Notes: generated from the sequence alone by a model not told the origin. Positions 15,804 through 25,715 are shown, counted from the first letter of the stretch. The stretch is 64,000 nucleotides of DNA from Arthrobacter zhangbolii (GCF_022869865.1 NZ_CP094984.1:620001-684000); one strand, 5' to 3'. Numbers and translations are program-made.

Positions 15804-17933
15804 ATGTACGCAGGGATAGTGAAGAACGCCAAAACGGCGTGGGTCACTCTACTGATCGGGGTGGCCGTCATTATTGGCCTGTTCGCCCTGCCGGCAGAGG
15901 AAAACGACACCACCGGAGTGGGTGGCCTGGACGACAAGTACCAGTCGACCCAGGTGGAGGAGCTGCTCCAGGAGTTCCCCGACGCGCAGGAATCCTCTGC
16001 CATTGTGGTGGTTTCCCGCGAAGACGGCGAACCACTGACCGATGCGGATACGGCCGCCATCGCGGAGATCAATGCGGCGGCAGCCGACGCCGGCGCCTCG
16101 GGCCCGCCCCCGCAGGTTCCGCCGGTGGTCTCGGAGAACAAGCTCGTGGCCATCGTTCCGCTGACGCTGCAGGCAGCCGCCGACGACGGCGATGCAGTAT
16201 CGGAGGAAGTCGAGGCCCTGCGGACGGCGGTTTCCGATGCAGCCCCTGAGGGTGTGAAGGCCGAACTGACCGGCGGTGCGGCGTTCAGCGCCGATCTGGC
16301 CGGCGTGTTCTCCGGTGCCAACTTTGTCCTGCTCACTGTGACGGCCGGCGTCGTCGCCGTCCTGCTGATTGTCACTTACCGTTCCCCGTGGCTCTGGATT
16401 GTGCCGCTGCTCATTGTTGCGGCCATTGAGCAGCTGGCCGCGAAGGTGGTGGACCTGCTGGCCCCTGCCACGGGAATCAACGTGGATCCATCTGCTGTCG
16501 GCATCACCAGCGTCCTGGTCTTCGGCGCGGCCACCAACTATGCGCTGCTGCTGATTGCCCGCTACCGGGAGGAGCTGCGCGCCCACGATTCGGTCTACGA
16601 AGCGATGGGCAAGGCCCTGACCCGCACCCGTGAGGCGATCATTGCCAGCGGCGGCACGGTGATCCTGGCGCTGTTGACGCTGCTCTTCACCGATACGGAC
16701 AGCTACCGCGGGCTGGGCTTCTCCGCGGCCATCGGCATTGTGCTGGCCATTTTCAGTGCACTGTTCCTGCTGCCGGTGGCGCTGGTGCTGCTGGGTCGCA
16801 AACTGTTCTGGCCCTTCGTGCCCAAGGTCGGGGACCCGGCCAAGGAAGGGAAGTTCTGGGGCAAGCTGGGCGAGGCAACTGCCCGCCGGCCGAAGACCAT
16901 TGCCGGTACCGCCGTCGTTGTCCTGCTGGCACTGGGCAGCGCCGTGTTCACCCTGCAGATCGGCCTGAGCGAGAACGAGCAGTTCCGTGAAAAGCCGCAG
17001 GCAGTGACCGCTGCGGAAACCCTTGCCGAGGGCTTCCCGGCAGGATCCTCCTCACCCGTCACCGTGCTGGTGGAAACCGGGGCCACTGATGCGGCCGTCG
17101 CCGACCTCCAGGGTCTCGAGGGCGTCACCTCCGCCACCCCGGGCAGCGAGCACGACGGACTGACCCGCGTTGAACTGATCACCGGCTATGAAGCCGGAAC
17201 GGATGAAGCGAACACCTTCATTACCGATCTGCGGGAAGACCTTGCGGATGAAGACTACGAAGCACTGGTAGGCGGCGAAGCTGCACAGCGAGTAGACCAG
17301 CTGGCGGCGAACCAGCACGACACGCTGCTGGTGGGCACCTCGGTGATCATCCTGGTGCTGCTGGTGCTGGCCATCCTGCTCCGCTCACTCGTGGCACCGT
17401 TCCTGCTGGTCGCCTCGGTACTGCTGACCTTCCTGGCCAGTACCGGACTGAGCTGGCTGGTGTTCGAGAACGTGCTGGACTTCCCCGCCATGGACGTGCA
17501 GACCCTGCTCTACTCGTTCCTGTTCCTGGTGGCACTGGGCGTGGACTACAACATCTTCCTCACCACCCGAGCCCGGGAAAACGCGGTGACCATGGGCACC
17601 AGGAAGGGCATGCTGGCCGCACTGCGTTCCACCGGCGGTGTGATCACCAGTGCAGGCATTCTGCTGGCGGCGGTCTTCGCCGTGCTGGGCGTGCTTCCGC
17701 TGGTCACCCTGACGCAGGTGGGCATCATCGTGGCCATCGGTGTCCTGTTCGACACCCTGCTGGTGCGGACCGTGGTGGTCCCGGCCCTAACCTTTATCCT
17801 TGGCGACAAGTTCTGGTGGCCGTCCAACCCGGCGGGTAAAGACGGACACCACGGCCGCCGCAAGGCTGAGGCCGAGCAGGACCCATCGGGCGACGGTCAG
17901 GGTGCCAGCAAGAGCGGCGTCGCCGCTGGATAG
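15804..17933 (+). CDS. MMPL/RND-type membrane exporter
   Basis: A 709-residue protein of the MMPL (SecDF/HAE3-like) RND group. Span 1 lies near residue 10-30, followed by a large extracytoplasmic loop, five clustered spans (about 180-330), a second large loop, then five spans (about 510-665). The paired segments SVGITSVLVFGAATNYALLLIARYREEL and VQTLLYSFLFLVALGVDYNIFLTTRARE (in parts) carry the intramembrane Asp-Tyr type motif only in the second half. GGGAGAAG precedes ATG 15804. It is likely a drug or lipid exporter controlled by the adjacent MarR. The charged C-terminal tail overlaps the convergent gene by 147 bases. Confidence 0.88.
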   Translation: MYAGIVKNAKTAWVTLLIGVAVIIGLFALPAEENDTTGVGGLDDKYQSTQVEELLQEFPDAQESSAIVVVSREDGEPLTDADTAAIAEINAAAADAGASGPPPQVPPVVSENKLVAIVPLTLQAAADDGDAVSEEVEALRTAVSDAAPEGVKAELTGGAAFSADLAGVFSGANFVLLTVTAGVVAVLLIVTYRSPWLWIVPLLIVAAIEQLAAKVVDLLAPATGINVDPSAVGITSVLVFGAATNYALLLIARYREELRAHDSVYEAMGKALTRTREAIIASGGTVILALLTLLFTDTDSYRGLGFSAAIGIVLAIFSALFLLPVALVLLGRKLFWPFVPKVGDPAKEGKFWGKLGEATARRPKTIAGTAVVVLLALGSAVFTLQIGLSENEQFREKPQAVTAAETLAEGFPAGSSSPVTVLVETGATDAAVADLQGLEGVTSATPGSEHDGLTRVELITGYEAGTDEANTFITDLREDLADEDYEALVGGEAAQRVDQLAANQHDTLLVGTSVIILVLLVLAILLRSLVAPFLLVASVLLTFLASTGLSWLVFENVLDFPAMDVQTLLYSFLFLVALGVDYNIFLTTRARENAVTMGTRKGMLAALRSTGGVITSAGILLAAVFAVLGVLPLVTLTQVGIIVAIGVLFDTLLVRTVVVPALTFILGDKFWWPSNPAGKDGHHGRRKAEAEQDPSGDGQGASKSGVAAG

Positions 17934-18416
17934 TTCTGCGGCACCGAGGGCATTGTCAATGGCGATGTTCTCCCACAGATCGGCGACCACAAAGAGGATC
18001 GGCGCACTGAAGAGCACCCAGCGCAGCGAACGGCGCTGGGTGTTCAGCCCGATGATCAGCAGCCAGGTCATGCCAAAGACCAGGGGAAAGAGCACCCCGG
18101 CAGTTTTGTGCACGTAGCTGAGCTGGCCCAGGGCGTCCGCGTCCATGGCAGCGCGTAGCGCCGCCAGGTGATCTTCCCCGTAGCCGAAGACCATGGAATC
18201 GGGCATGGCCAGCCCGTCCGAGAGGTCGGTCAGCTGGCCCAGCACCAGCAGGTGCAGGTACCAGAACAGGAACAGGGTGGTCACCACCCCGGCAATAACA
18301 ATCAGCCCCGGACTGCTTTTGGGCTGTGGCGGCTGCCCCGCTCCCGGTGCGCCCGGGCGGGCCGGGGCTGCGTTTGGTCCGTGTTTGGCGGCGCGCTGCG
18401 CGGCGGTTTTTCCCAT
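17787..18416 (-). CDS. Hypothetical four-helix membrane protein
   Basis: About 209 residues that I cannot assign to a named family. A basic Ala/Pro-rich N-terminus is followed by four hydrophobic segments: PGLIVIAGVVTTLFLFWYL, GVLFPLVFGMTWLLIIG, WVLFSAPILFVVADLW and ARWVLLGLSLAAAVVSV. Its 3' end overlaps the MMPL gene by 147 bases in convergent orientation, and the fourth helix is encoded inside the overlap, so both readings appear real. ATG 18416 is preceded on the minus strand by TACTGT and 4 bases, consistent with a leaderless mRNA; an in-frame ATG at 18443 is the alternative. Confidence 0.7.
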   Translation of the reverse strand: MGKTAAQRAAKHGPNAAPARPGAPGAGQPPQPKSSPGLIVIAGVVTTLFLFWYLHLLVLGQLTDLSDGLAMPDSMVFGYGEDHLAALRAAMDADALGQLSYVHKTAGVLFPLVFGMTWLLIIGLNTQRRSLRWVLFSAPILFVVADLWENIAIDNALGAAELSSGDAALAGTLTVARWVLLGLSLAAAVVSVFTRRVGRPPELVAKDKG

Positions 18417-18552
18417 AAGTACAGTATGGCCGTACCGGTACATCCGGTGCGGCCATCCTGTTTCCGCCGTGCCGCGCGGTGCGGCGCCGTGCCTGCTGCG
18501 GCGCCGGCACTGTCCCTGTCGCGGGCGCCGGACCGGAAGCTACGCTGGGGCT

Positions 18553-19356
18553 ATGGACCCCGTAGCAAGCCCTGAAGATTTCGCCCTGGCCGCCGATCTG
18601 GTGCGGGACGCCGGACAGCTCGCCCTTCGCATGCGCATGGAGGGGCTGACCGCCAGTGAGAAGACCTCCGTGTCCGACGTAGTGACCGCAGCAGACCGTG
18701 AGGCCGAAGCGCTGGTGGTGAAGCGGCTGCGCGAGCTGCGGCCCGAGGACGGGATTGTGGGGGAGGAAGGCGCCAGCCGAAACGGCACCTCCGGCCGCTC
18801 CTGGGTTATTGACCCGGTGGACGGCACCTACAACTTCTTTGCCGGCTCAACGTATTGGTGCTCTGCCCTCGCGCTGCGCGCCGATCCGGGTCCGCACGAC
18901 GTCCACGGCGATCCTGAGGTGCTGCTGGGCGCCGTCTACCAGCCGCAGGAAGAACAGCTTTGGCTGGGCGGCAGGGGATATCCGGCCACCCGGAACGGGG
19001 AACCGGTTACCTGGCCCGAGGATGAGCCGCTGAACCGCATCTCGGCCGGGACCTACATCCACCCGACCTGGCTGCTGCGCCCGGAAGTTGCCGGCCCCTG
19101 GACGGCAGCCGCGTCCCGGGCCGCCACGATCCGGATGATGGGCTCCGGGTCCTGTGACCTGGTTCGTGTGGCTGCCGGCCAGTTCGGTGCCTGGTTCCAG
19201 CACAGCTGTCCGGAATGGGACTGGCTGCCGGGCAAGGCGATTGTCCTCGCTGCCGGCGGCAGCACCGCCGTCGCCGAGGTGAACGGCTTCCGCTGGCATA
19301 TTGCCGGCACCGCCGCCGCTGTGCGCGAGATCCACGGCGCGCTGACCTCCGCCTGA
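18553..19356 (+). CDS. Inositol monophosphatase family protein
   Basis: About 267 residues of the IMPase/FBPase/CysQ superfamily of Mg-dependent, Li-sensitive phosphatases. Metal-binding blocks are GIVGEEGAS, WVIDPVDGTYNF and the C-terminal EWDWLPGKAIVLAAGG (variant of WDxAAG). In actinobacteria such proteins act on inositol-1-phosphate, histidinol phosphate or PAP; the sequence alone does not decide. ATG 18553 lies 6 bases after TACGCT (18541-18546), a leaderless arrangement. The upstream in-frame extension is shadow sequence. Confidence 0.85.
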   Translation: MDPVASPEDFALAADLVRDAGQLALRMRMEGLTASEKTSVSDVVTAADREAEALVVKRLRELRPEDGIVGEEGASRNGTSGRSWVIDPVDGTYNFFAGSTYWCSALALRADPGPHDVHGDPEVLLGAVYQPQEEQLWLGGRGYPATRNGEPVTWPEDEPLNRISAGTYIHPTWLLRPEVAGPWTAAASRAATIRMMGSGSCDLVRVAAGQFGAWFQHSCPEWDWLPGKAIVLAAGGSTAVAEVNGFRWHIAGTAAAVREIHGALTSA

Positions 19357-19387
19357 CCCGCGTCCGGCCCATACCCTTCCCCGCAGC

Positions 19388-19410
19388 TGAGGGGCGCAAA
19401 CCGCCCCTCA
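19388..19410 (+). terminator. Terminator-like hairpin after the IMPase gene
   Basis: Perfect 9-bp stem TGAGGGGCG / CGCCCCTCA with loop CAAAC, between the IMPase stop and the pcrA -10 box (TAGACT, 19433-19438). No U-tract. Confidence 0.5.
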
Positions 19411-19448
19411 CCGGAATGTCAGCCGCAGCGCCTAGACTTAAAGCCATC

Positions 19449-21899
19449 ATGGACTACCTCTTTGATCCACTCTTTCCCGCACCCCGCACCAACGAACCGG
19501 TACCCGCCGCCAAAGCGCCGGACGCCCAAAATGCCCGGCGGGGCTCCTCCTACGCAGATGAAAGCCGTGCCGCAGACCTGCTGCAGGGCCTGAACCCGCA
19601 ACAGGAGGAAGCGGTGAAGCACAGCGGTTCGCCGCTGCTGATTGTGGCCGGCGCAGGCTCCGGCAAAACCCGGGTGCTCAGCCACCGGATCGCGTACCTG
19701 CTGGCCACCGGACGGTCCAACCCCGGCCAGATCCTCGCCATCACCTTCACCAATAAGGCCGCCGCGGAAATGCGTGAGCGGATCGAATCGCTGGTGGGCG
19801 GCGTCGCCAAGACCATGTGGATCTCCACCTTCCACTCCTCCTGCGTACGGATCCTGCGCCGGGAAGCCAAAACGGTGGGGATGAACTCCAACTTCTCCAT
19901 CTACGACTCTGCTGACTCGCTGCGGCTGGTCACCCTGGTGGCCAAGGGCCTGGACCTTGACCCCAAGCGGTTCACGCCGAAGTCGATCATGCACAAGATC
20001 TCGGCGCTGAAAAACGAACTGATCGACGAGGAGTCCTACGCCGAATCGGCCAACCACGCCGATCCGTTCGAATCCGCCGTGGCGGAGGTTTATAAGGGCT
20101 ACGCTCAGCGGATGCGCCAGGCCAATGCCATGGACTTTGATGACCTGATTGCCCAGACGGTTTTTATGTTCCGCGCGTTCCCTGGTGTCGCCGAATACTA
20201 CCGGCGCCGCTTCCGGCACATCCTGGTGGACGAGTACCAGGACACCAACCACGCCCAGTACGCCCTGGTCCGCGAACTGGTGGGCACCGACGGCGACGCA
20301 CTGGAGATTCCGCCGGCAGAGCTGACCGTGGTGGGCGATTCAGATCAGTCCATCTATGCCTTCCGTGGTGCCGATGTGCGCAACATCAATGACTTCGAGA
20401 AGGATTATCCGAGTGCGCGGACCATCCTGCTGGAGCAGAACTACCGTTCCACCCAGACCATCCTCAACGCGGCCAACGCCGTGATCCAGCGGAACCCGAA
20501 CCGGCCGGAGAAACGCCTTTGGACTGCCGAGGGCGACGGCGAGAAAATCATCGGCTACGTGGGCGAGAACGAACACGAGGAAGCCCGCTTTATCGCCGAG
20601 GAGATCGACCGCCTGCAGGACGAGGAAAACCTGCGCCCCGGCGACGTCGCCGTCTTCTACCGGACCAATGCCCAGTCCCGGTCCCTGGAGGACGTCCTGG
20701 TCCGCGTTGGCCTGCCCTACAAGGTGGTTGGCGGCACCCGGTTCTACGAACGCAAGGAAATCAAGGACGCGCTGGCCTATCTGCGCGTGCTGGTGAATTC
20801 CGACGACGTCGTGAACCTGCGCCGCATCCTCAACGAACCCAAGCGCGGGATCGGCGACCGCGCGGAATACTCCGTGGCGGCCCTGGCCGAACGGGAGCGG
20901 ATCTCCTTTATGGCTGCCCTGCGCCGTGCCGATGAGGCGCCGGGGCTGGCCACCCGGTCCCTGAACGCGATCAACGGCTTTGTGAAGCTGATCGACGACC
21001 TCTCCGAGGTAGCATCCGGATCAGGAGCTGCCGCCGCGTTGGAAGCCGTGCTGGAGCAGACCGGCTACCTGGCCCAGCTGCGCTCCAGCAATGACCCGCA
21101 GGACGAATCGCGGGTGGAGAACCTCGCCGAACTGGTTGCCGTGGTCCGCGAATACGAGAGGGACAACCCCGAGGGGTCCCTGGGAGAATTCCTGGAACAG
21201 GTTTCCCTCGTCGCCGACGCCGATTCCATTCCTGACGCCCCGGAGGGCTCCGCCGAGGAGGTTGCAGCCGCCGTCGAGGAGTCCCGCCGCCAGGGCGTGG
21301 TCACCCTGATGACCCTGCACACGGCCAAGGGCCTGGAGTTCCCGGTGGTGTTCCTGACCGGCATGGAACAGGGACTCTTCCCGCACCAGCGCTCCGCCAC
21401 CGACCCGGCCGAGCTCGCCGAGGAACGCCGCCTGGCCTACGTGGGCCTGACCCGCGCCCGGCAGCGCCTTTACCTCACCCGCTCCGAGGTGCGCAGCATG
21501 TGGGGGCAGAGCCAGTACAACCCCGCCAGCCAGTTTGTCGGCGAGGTCCCGGCCGAACTGATCGAGTGGAAGCGCGAGGGGATGGACCGGCCCACGTGGG
21601 GCGGCGGAGGCAGCATCACCTCCAGCCGCTACGGCGGATCATCCTGGGGCGCCGGTGCACCGATGGGAACCGGCGGCAGTACAGCCAACGCCCCGGTGGC
21701 CAAGGCCATGGGGCGCGTACAGCCGCAGAAGGAAGTCATTTCCGTAGCCGCGGGCGACAAGGTCAACCACACCTCCTTCGGGCACGGCACGGTGCTCGCG
21801 GTGGAAGGCGCCGGGGATAAAACGGTAGCCAAGGTGAAATTCGACATTGGCGAAAAACGCCTGCTGCTGCGCTATGCGCCCCTGACGAAGGAGTCCTGA
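19449..21899 (+). CDS. pcrA: ATP-dependent DNA helicase PcrA/UvrD
   Basis: An 816-residue superfamily 1A 3'-5' helicase used in repair and plasmid/recombination control. Motifs: LNPQQEEAV (Q motif), VAGAGSGKTRVL (Walker A), ITFTNKAAAEMRER (Ia), DEYQDTNHAQY (II), VVGDSDQSIYAFRGA (III), LEQNYRS (IV), TLHTAKGLEFPVVF (V) and VGLTRARQRLYL (VI). The C-terminal region ends with a Tudor-like KVNHTSFGHGTVLAVEG module, common in PcrA, that binds RNA polymerase. A Gly/Ser-rich linker precedes it. Length and order are normal. ATG 19449 lies 10 bases after TAGACT. Confidence 0.96.
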   Translation: MDYLFDPLFPAPRTNEPVPAAKAPDAQNARRGSSYADESRAADLLQGLNPQQEEAVKHSGSPLLIVAGAGSGKTRVLSHRIAYLLATGRSNPGQILAITFTNKAAAEMRERIESLVGGVAKTMWISTFHSSCVRILRREAKTVGMNSNFSIYDSADSLRLVTLVAKGLDLDPKRFTPKSIMHKISALKNELIDEESYAESANHADPFESAVAEVYKGYAQRMRQANAMDFDDLIAQTVFMFRAFPGVAEYYRRRFRHILVDEYQDTNHAQYALVRELVGTDGDALEIPPAELTVVGDSDQSIYAFRGADVRNINDFEKDYPSARTILLEQNYRSTQTILNAANAVIQRNPNRPEKRLWTAEGDGEKIIGYVGENEHEEARFIAEEIDRLQDEENLRPGDVAVFYRTNAQSRSLEDVLVRVGLPYKVVGGTRFYERKEIKDALAYLRVLVNSDDVVNLRRILNEPKRGIGDRAEYSVAALAERERISFMAALRRADEAPGLATRSLNAINGFVKLIDDLSEVASGSGAAAALEAVLEQTGYLAQLRSSNDPQDESRVENLAELVAVVREYERDNPEGSLGEFLEQVSLVADADSIPDAPEGSAEEVAAAVEESRRQGVVTLMTLHTAKGLEFPVVFLTGMEQGLFPHQRSATDPAELAEERRLAYVGLTRARQRLYLTRSEVRSMWGQSQYNPASQFVGEVPAELIEWKREGMDRPTWGGGGSITSSRYGGSSWGAGAPMGTGGSTANAPVAKAMGRVQPQKEVISVAAGDKVNHTSFGHGTVLAVEGAGDKTVAKVKFDIGEKRLLLRYAPLTKES

Positions 21900-21950
21900 A
21901 AGAGACGCCTGTCATAGCGCAGGCCCCCTCATTTCTACAAACGATAGAAG

Positions 21951-22099
21951 TGTGTGCTTCATCACTAAAGGGGTAGTCTGTGATCGGCGCCAAGCGCCGA
22001 GGGACTAAAGTTCCCAATGGAGCAGACCGGCTGGATGCATCTGCTCTGCGATCGTCAGATCGAATGTAAACCTACTTCGACGTAGAAGGACACTAGCCC
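21951..22099 (+). promoter_or_regulatory. sucCD promoter and structured 5' leader
   Basis: TGTGTG (21951-21956), 17 bases and TAGTCT (21974-21979) predict a transcript of about 115 leader bases. Within it are small perfect stems: 21985-21990 with 21994-21999, 22020-22026 with 22040-22046, 22049-22053 with 22058-22062, and CTAC/GTAG at 22072-22085 touching the GAAGGA ribosome-binding site (22085-22090). Confidence 0.5.
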
Positions 22100-23269
22100 G
22101 TGGACCTGTTTGAATATCAGGCGCGCGATCTGTTTGAGGCGCACGGTGTACCCGTGCTTGCCGGAATCGTGGCGCACACTCCTGAAGAAGCCAAAGCTGC
22201 TGCTGAGAAGATCGGCGGCGTCGTTGTCGTCAAGGCACAGGTCAAGGTTGGTGGCCGCGGCAAGGCCGGCGGCGTAAAGGTCGCAAAGACCGCCGATGAG
22301 GCTTTCGAGCACGCGTCCAACATCCTCGGCATGGACATCAAGGGCCACACCGTTAACAAGGTGATGATTGCCCAGGGTGCCGATATCGCCGAGGAATTCT
22401 ACTTCTCGGTCCTGCTGGACCGCGCCAACCGCAACTACCTGGCCATGTGCTCGGTTGAAGGCGGCATGGAGATTGAGCAGCTGGCCGTGGAGCGTCCCGA
22501 CGCCCTGGCCCGCGTGGCCGTTGATCCGGCCGTCGGCATCGACTCCGCCAAGGCTGCAGAGATCGTCGACGCCGCCGGGTTCGCACCCGAGCTGCGCGAC
22601 GGAGTCATCAACGCCATCATCAAGCTGTGGGACGTCTTCACCAAGGAAGACGCCACCCTGGTTGAGGTCAACCCGCTGGTCCGCACCGGCGCCGGTGACA
22701 TCGTTGCCCTCGACGGCAAGGTGTCCCTCGACGAGAACGCAGACTTCCGCCAGCCCGGCCACGCCGAGCTGGAGGACAAGGACGCCGCTGATCCGCTCGA
22801 GGCCAAGGCCAAGGAAAACGACCTCAACTACGTCAAGCTGGACGGCGAAGTTGGCATCATCGGCAACGGCGCCGGTCTGGTGATGTCCACCCTCGACGTG
22901 GTGGCCTACGCCGGCGAAAAGCACGGCAACGTCAAGCCTGCCAACTTCCTGGACATCGGCGGCGGAGCCTCGGCATCCGTCATGGCCGCCGGCCTGGACG
23001 TCATCCTGAATGACTCCCAGGTCAAGTCCGTATTCGTCAACGTCTTCGGCGGCATCACCGCCTGTGACGCCGTCGCCAACGGCATCGTCAAGGCCCTGGA
23101 AATCCTGGGCGACGAAGCCAACAAGCCGCTGGTTGTCCGTCTCGACGGCAACAACGTCGAGGAAGGCCGCCGCATCCTCGCCGAGGCCAACCACCCGCTG
23201 GTCACCCTGGCCACCACCATGGACGAAGGCGCCGACAAGGCCGCCGAGCTCGCTCACGCCGCTCGCTAA
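22100..23269 (+). CDS. sucC: Succinyl-CoA ligase (ADP-forming) beta subunit
   Basis: 389 residues. Forms the TCA-cycle succinyl-CoA synthetase with SucD. The N-terminal ATP-grasp domain opens [19 protein letters not shown], with [16 protein letters not shown] as nucleotide/phosphate contacts. LVEVNPLV and the C-terminal ligase domain [29 protein letters not shown] follow. The start is GTG 22100, placed by GAAGGA at 22085-22090 and by alignment of the N-terminus. sucD follows 36 bases downstream. Confidence 0.97.
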   Translation: MDLFEYQARDLFEAHGVPVLAGIVAHTPEEAKAAAEKIGGVVVVKAQVKVGGRGKAGGVKVAKTADEAFEHASNILGMDIKGHTVNKVMIAQGADIAEEFYFSVLLDRANRNYLAMCSVEGGMEIEQLAVERPDALARVAVDPAVGIDSAKAAEIVDAAGFAPELRDGVINAIIKLWDVFTKEDATLVEVNPLVRTGAGDIVALDGKVSLDENADFRQPGHAELEDKDAADPLEAKAKENDLNYVKLDGEVGIIGNGAGLVMSTLDVVAYAGEKHGNVKPANFLDIGGGASASVMAAGLDVILNDSQVKSVFVNVFGGITACDAVANGIVKALEILGDEANKPLVVRLDGNNVEEGRRILAEANHPLVTLATTMDEGADKAAELAHAAR

Positions 23270-23305
23270 CCGAGCCTGTCGAAACCTAGAAGAGAGAATC
23301 CACCT

Positions 23306-24208
23306 ATGTCTATCTACTTGAACAAGGACTCCAAGGTCATCGTTCAGGGCATCACCGGCGGCGAAGGCACCAAGCACACCGCCCTGATGCTCAAGGCCGG
23401 CACCCAGGTTGTCGGCGGCGTCAACGCCCGCAAGGCAGGCACCACCGTCACCCACGGCGACGTTGAACTGCCCGTCTTCGGCACCGTTGCCGAGGCCATC
23501 GACAAGACCGACGCCGATGTCTCCATCGTCTTCGTGCCGCCGGCCTTCACCAAGGACGCCGTCATGGAAGCCATCGACGCCGGCATCGGCCTCGTTGTGG
23601 TCATCACCGAAGGCGTCCCCGTACAGGATTCCGCCGAGTTCTGGGCCCACGCCCAGTCCAAGGTGGACGCCGACGGCAACCAGGTCACCCGCATCATCGG
23701 CCCGAACTGCCCCGGCATCATCACCCCCGGTGAAGCACTGGTCGGCATCACGCCCGCCAACATCACCGGCAAGGGCCCCATCGGCCTGGTGTCCAAGTCC
23801 GGGACCCTGACCTACCAGATGATGTACGAACTGCGCGATCTTGGCTTCTCCACCGCCATCGGCATCGGCGGCGACCCGGTTATCGGCACCACCCACATCG
23901 ACGCCCTGGCTGCGTTCGAAGCGGATCCCGAAACCAAGGCGATCGTGATGATCGGCGAAATCGGCGGCGACGCCGAAGAGCGCGCAGCCGAGTTCATCAA
24001 GGCCAACGTCACCAAGCCGGTTGTCGGCTACGTGGCAGGCTTCACGGCTCCCGAAGGCAAGACCATGGGCCACGCAGGCGCCATCGTCTCCGGTTCCGCC
24101 GGAACCGCCCAGGCCAAGAAGGAAGCCCTCGAGGCTGCCGGCGTCAAGGTCGGCAAGACGCCGTCCGAGACCGCCACCCTGCTGCGCGAAGTTTACGCAG
24201 CCCTCTAG
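23306..24208 (+). CDS. sucD: Succinyl-CoA ligase (ADP-forming) alpha subunit
   Basis: 300 residues. The CoA-binding Rossmann domain has [18 protein letters not shown], and the active-site phosphohistidine lies in the [20 protein letters not shown] block. [12 protein letters not shown] and the [13 protein letters not shown] loop are canonical for SucD. Co-transcribed with sucC; AGAGAGA lies before ATG 23306. The unit ends in a strong intrinsic terminator. Confidence 0.97.
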   Translation: MSIYLNKDSKVIVQGITGGEGTKHTALMLKAGTQVVGGVNARKAGTTVTHGDVELPVFGTVAEAIDKTDADVSIVFVPPAFTKDAVMEAIDAGIGLVVVITEGVPVQDSAEFWAHAQSKVDADGNQVTRIIGPNCPGIITPGEALVGITPANITGKGPIGLVSKSGTLTYQMMYELRDLGFSTAIGIGGDPVIGTTHIDALAAFEADPETKAIVMIGEIGGDAEERAAEFIKANVTKPVVGYVAGFTAPEGKTMGHAGAIVSGSAGTAQAKKEALEAAGVKVGKTPSETATLLREVYAAL

Positions 24209-24222
24209 TTCCACCACGCACG

Positions 24223-24261
24223 CCCCCGTCCCGCGGATACATTCCGCGGGACGGGGGTTTT
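24223..24261 (+). terminator. Rho-independent terminator of sucCD
   Basis: A perfect 15-bp stem (24223-24237 with 24243-24257) with 5-base loop TACAT is followed directly by TTTT. Confidence 0.9.
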
Positions 24262-24291
24262 GTGCGTACTGATCCGGTTAGAAAGTTAGAC

Positions 24292-25698
24292 ATGTCCACC
24301 TCAGTAACAAACGGTCCCGGCAAGGCCGGCGCATCCCGGCATAAACGGGCCCTGCGCCGCGCCTCCTGGATTGTCACCCTTGGCGGTTTCCTGTTCGGTT
24401 ATGACACCGGCGTCATCAACGGCGCACTGCCATACATGCAGGACGATTTGGGCCTGACCCCGTTCACCGAGGGCCTCATCACCTCCAGCCTGCTCTTCGG
24501 CGCGGCGTTTGGCGGTGCCATCTCCGGCAAGCTGACCGACCGGTTTGGTCGCCGCCGCGTGCTGATGGGACTCGCCGTCGTGTTCCTGCTGGGTACGCTG
24601 GGTACCTCGCTGGCGCCCACCATTGCCGTGATGGTGATCTCCCGGATCGTGCTGGGGCTGGCAGTGGGCGGCGCTTCGGCGCTGGTGCCCCTGTTCCTGG
24701 CCGAACTGGCTCCCGCTGAACGGCGTGGCCAGATGGTGACCCGCGACCAGCTGATGATTGTTACCGGCCAGCTGGTTGCCTTCATCGCCAACGCGGTGAT
24801 CGGCAACATCTGGGGTGAGGATCAGGGCGTCTGGCGCTGGATGCTCGTGGTGGCCACCCTCCCTGCCATCGCGCTGTGGATCGGTATCGCGTTTGTGCCC
24901 GAAAGCCCGCGCTGGCTGGCCTCCAAGGGCCGTTTCGCGGAAACCCTTACCGCCCTGCGCCGTATCCGCAGCGCGGAAGCGGCGGAGTCGGAGTACAACG
25001 AGGTGCGCGGACTCGCGGAGAAGGAGTCTGCCTCCGCCGGGAGCCTGCGTGACTTCGCCGAACCGTGGCTGATGCGGGTGCTGCTGATCGGCATGGGCCT
25101 GTCCATCGTCCAGCAGATCACCGGCGTCAACGCGATCATGTACTACGGCACGCAGATCCTCGCCAATGCAGGATTCGGTACGGAAGCGGCCCTCACGGCC
25201 AACATCGCCAACGGCGTGGTCTCCGTGGCCGCAGCCTGTGTCGGCATCTGGCTCCTGGGGCGGGTCCGGCGCCGCCGAATGCTGATGACCGGCCTCGTCG
25301 GCACCGCATCCTCCCTGCTGCTGATCGGGATCGTGTCCCTGACTGTGGCCGAGGGCAGCCTCCGCGGGTACCTCATCCTGGCCCTGACCGTGACGTTCCT
25401 GGCCTTCCAGCAGGGCGCCGTATCGCCGGTCACCTGGCTGATGCTCTCCGAGATCTTCCCGCTGAAGGTCCGCGGGCTCGGCATCGGCATGTCGGTCTTT
25501 GTGCAGTGGATGACCAACTTTGCCGTTGGATTCTCCTTCCCGATCCTGATGGCTGCCATCGGCATCTCCAACACCTTCTTTATCTTTGTGGTGCTCGGGA
25601 TCCTGGCCCTGCTGTTTGTCCGCCGGTACGTCCCGGAAACCCGCGGCCAGAGCCTGGAACAGGTGGAGGAACAGCTCCGCGCCGCCGGCACCAAGTAG
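24292..25698 (+). CDS. MFS sugar porter (myo-inositol/hexose symporter type)
   Basis: A 468-residue 12-span permease of the sugar porter family. Signature blocks: GFLFGYDTGVINGAL (span 1), DRFGRRR loop 2-3, PLFLAELAPAERRG, PESPRWLASKGR (loop 6-7), QQITGVNAIMYYG (span 7) and PETRGQSLEQVE (C-terminus). These resemble IolT/XylE-type H+-sugar symporters; the substrate is not determinable. ATG 24292 follows TTAGAA (24278-24283) by about 8 bases, so it may be leaderless. The frame extends to 24262 but that would start inside the sucD terminator. Confidence 0.9.
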   Translation: MSTSVTNGPGKAGASRHKRALRRASWIVTLGGFLFGYDTGVINGALPYMQDDLGLTPFTEGLITSSLLFGAAFGGAISGKLTDRFGRRRVLMGLAVVFLLGTLGTSLAPTIAVMVISRIVLGLAVGGASALVPLFLAELAPAERRGQMVTRDQLMIVTGQLVAFIANAVIGNIWGEDQGVWRWMLVVATLPAIALWIGIAFVPESPRWLASKGRFAETLTALRRIRSAEAAESEYNEVRGLAEKESASAGSLRDFAEPWLMRVLLIGMGLSIVQQITGVNAIMYYGTQILANAGFGTEAALTANIANGVVSVAAACVGIWLLGRVRRRRMLMTGLVGTASSLLLIGIVSLTVAEGSLRGYLILALTVTFLAFQQGAVSPVTWLMLSEIFPLKVRGLGIGMSVFVQWMTNFAVGFSFPILMAAIGISNTFFIFVVLGILALLFVRRYVPETRGQSLEQVEEQLRAAGTK

Positions 25699-25715
25699 CC
25701 CGCGCAGACGCACAA

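Noticed and set aside
15849-16586. 245-codon minus-strand frame within the MMPL gene
   Set aside because: Shadow frame without a domain, inside a confident membrane-transport gene.
21951-22099. Calling the sucCD leader a known riboswitch class
   Set aside because: I could not match conserved residues of any class I know; reported only as a structured leader.
22055-24217. 720-codon minus-strand frame across sucCD
   Set aside because: Antisense to two certain enzymes. Its length follows from GC-rich codon bias, it has low-complexity Gly/Asp/Val/Leu content and no start signal.
24301-25713. 470-codon minus-strand frame opposite the MFS transporter
   Set aside because: His/Gln/Gly-rich shadow of a real 12-span permease; no domain and no ribosome-binding site.
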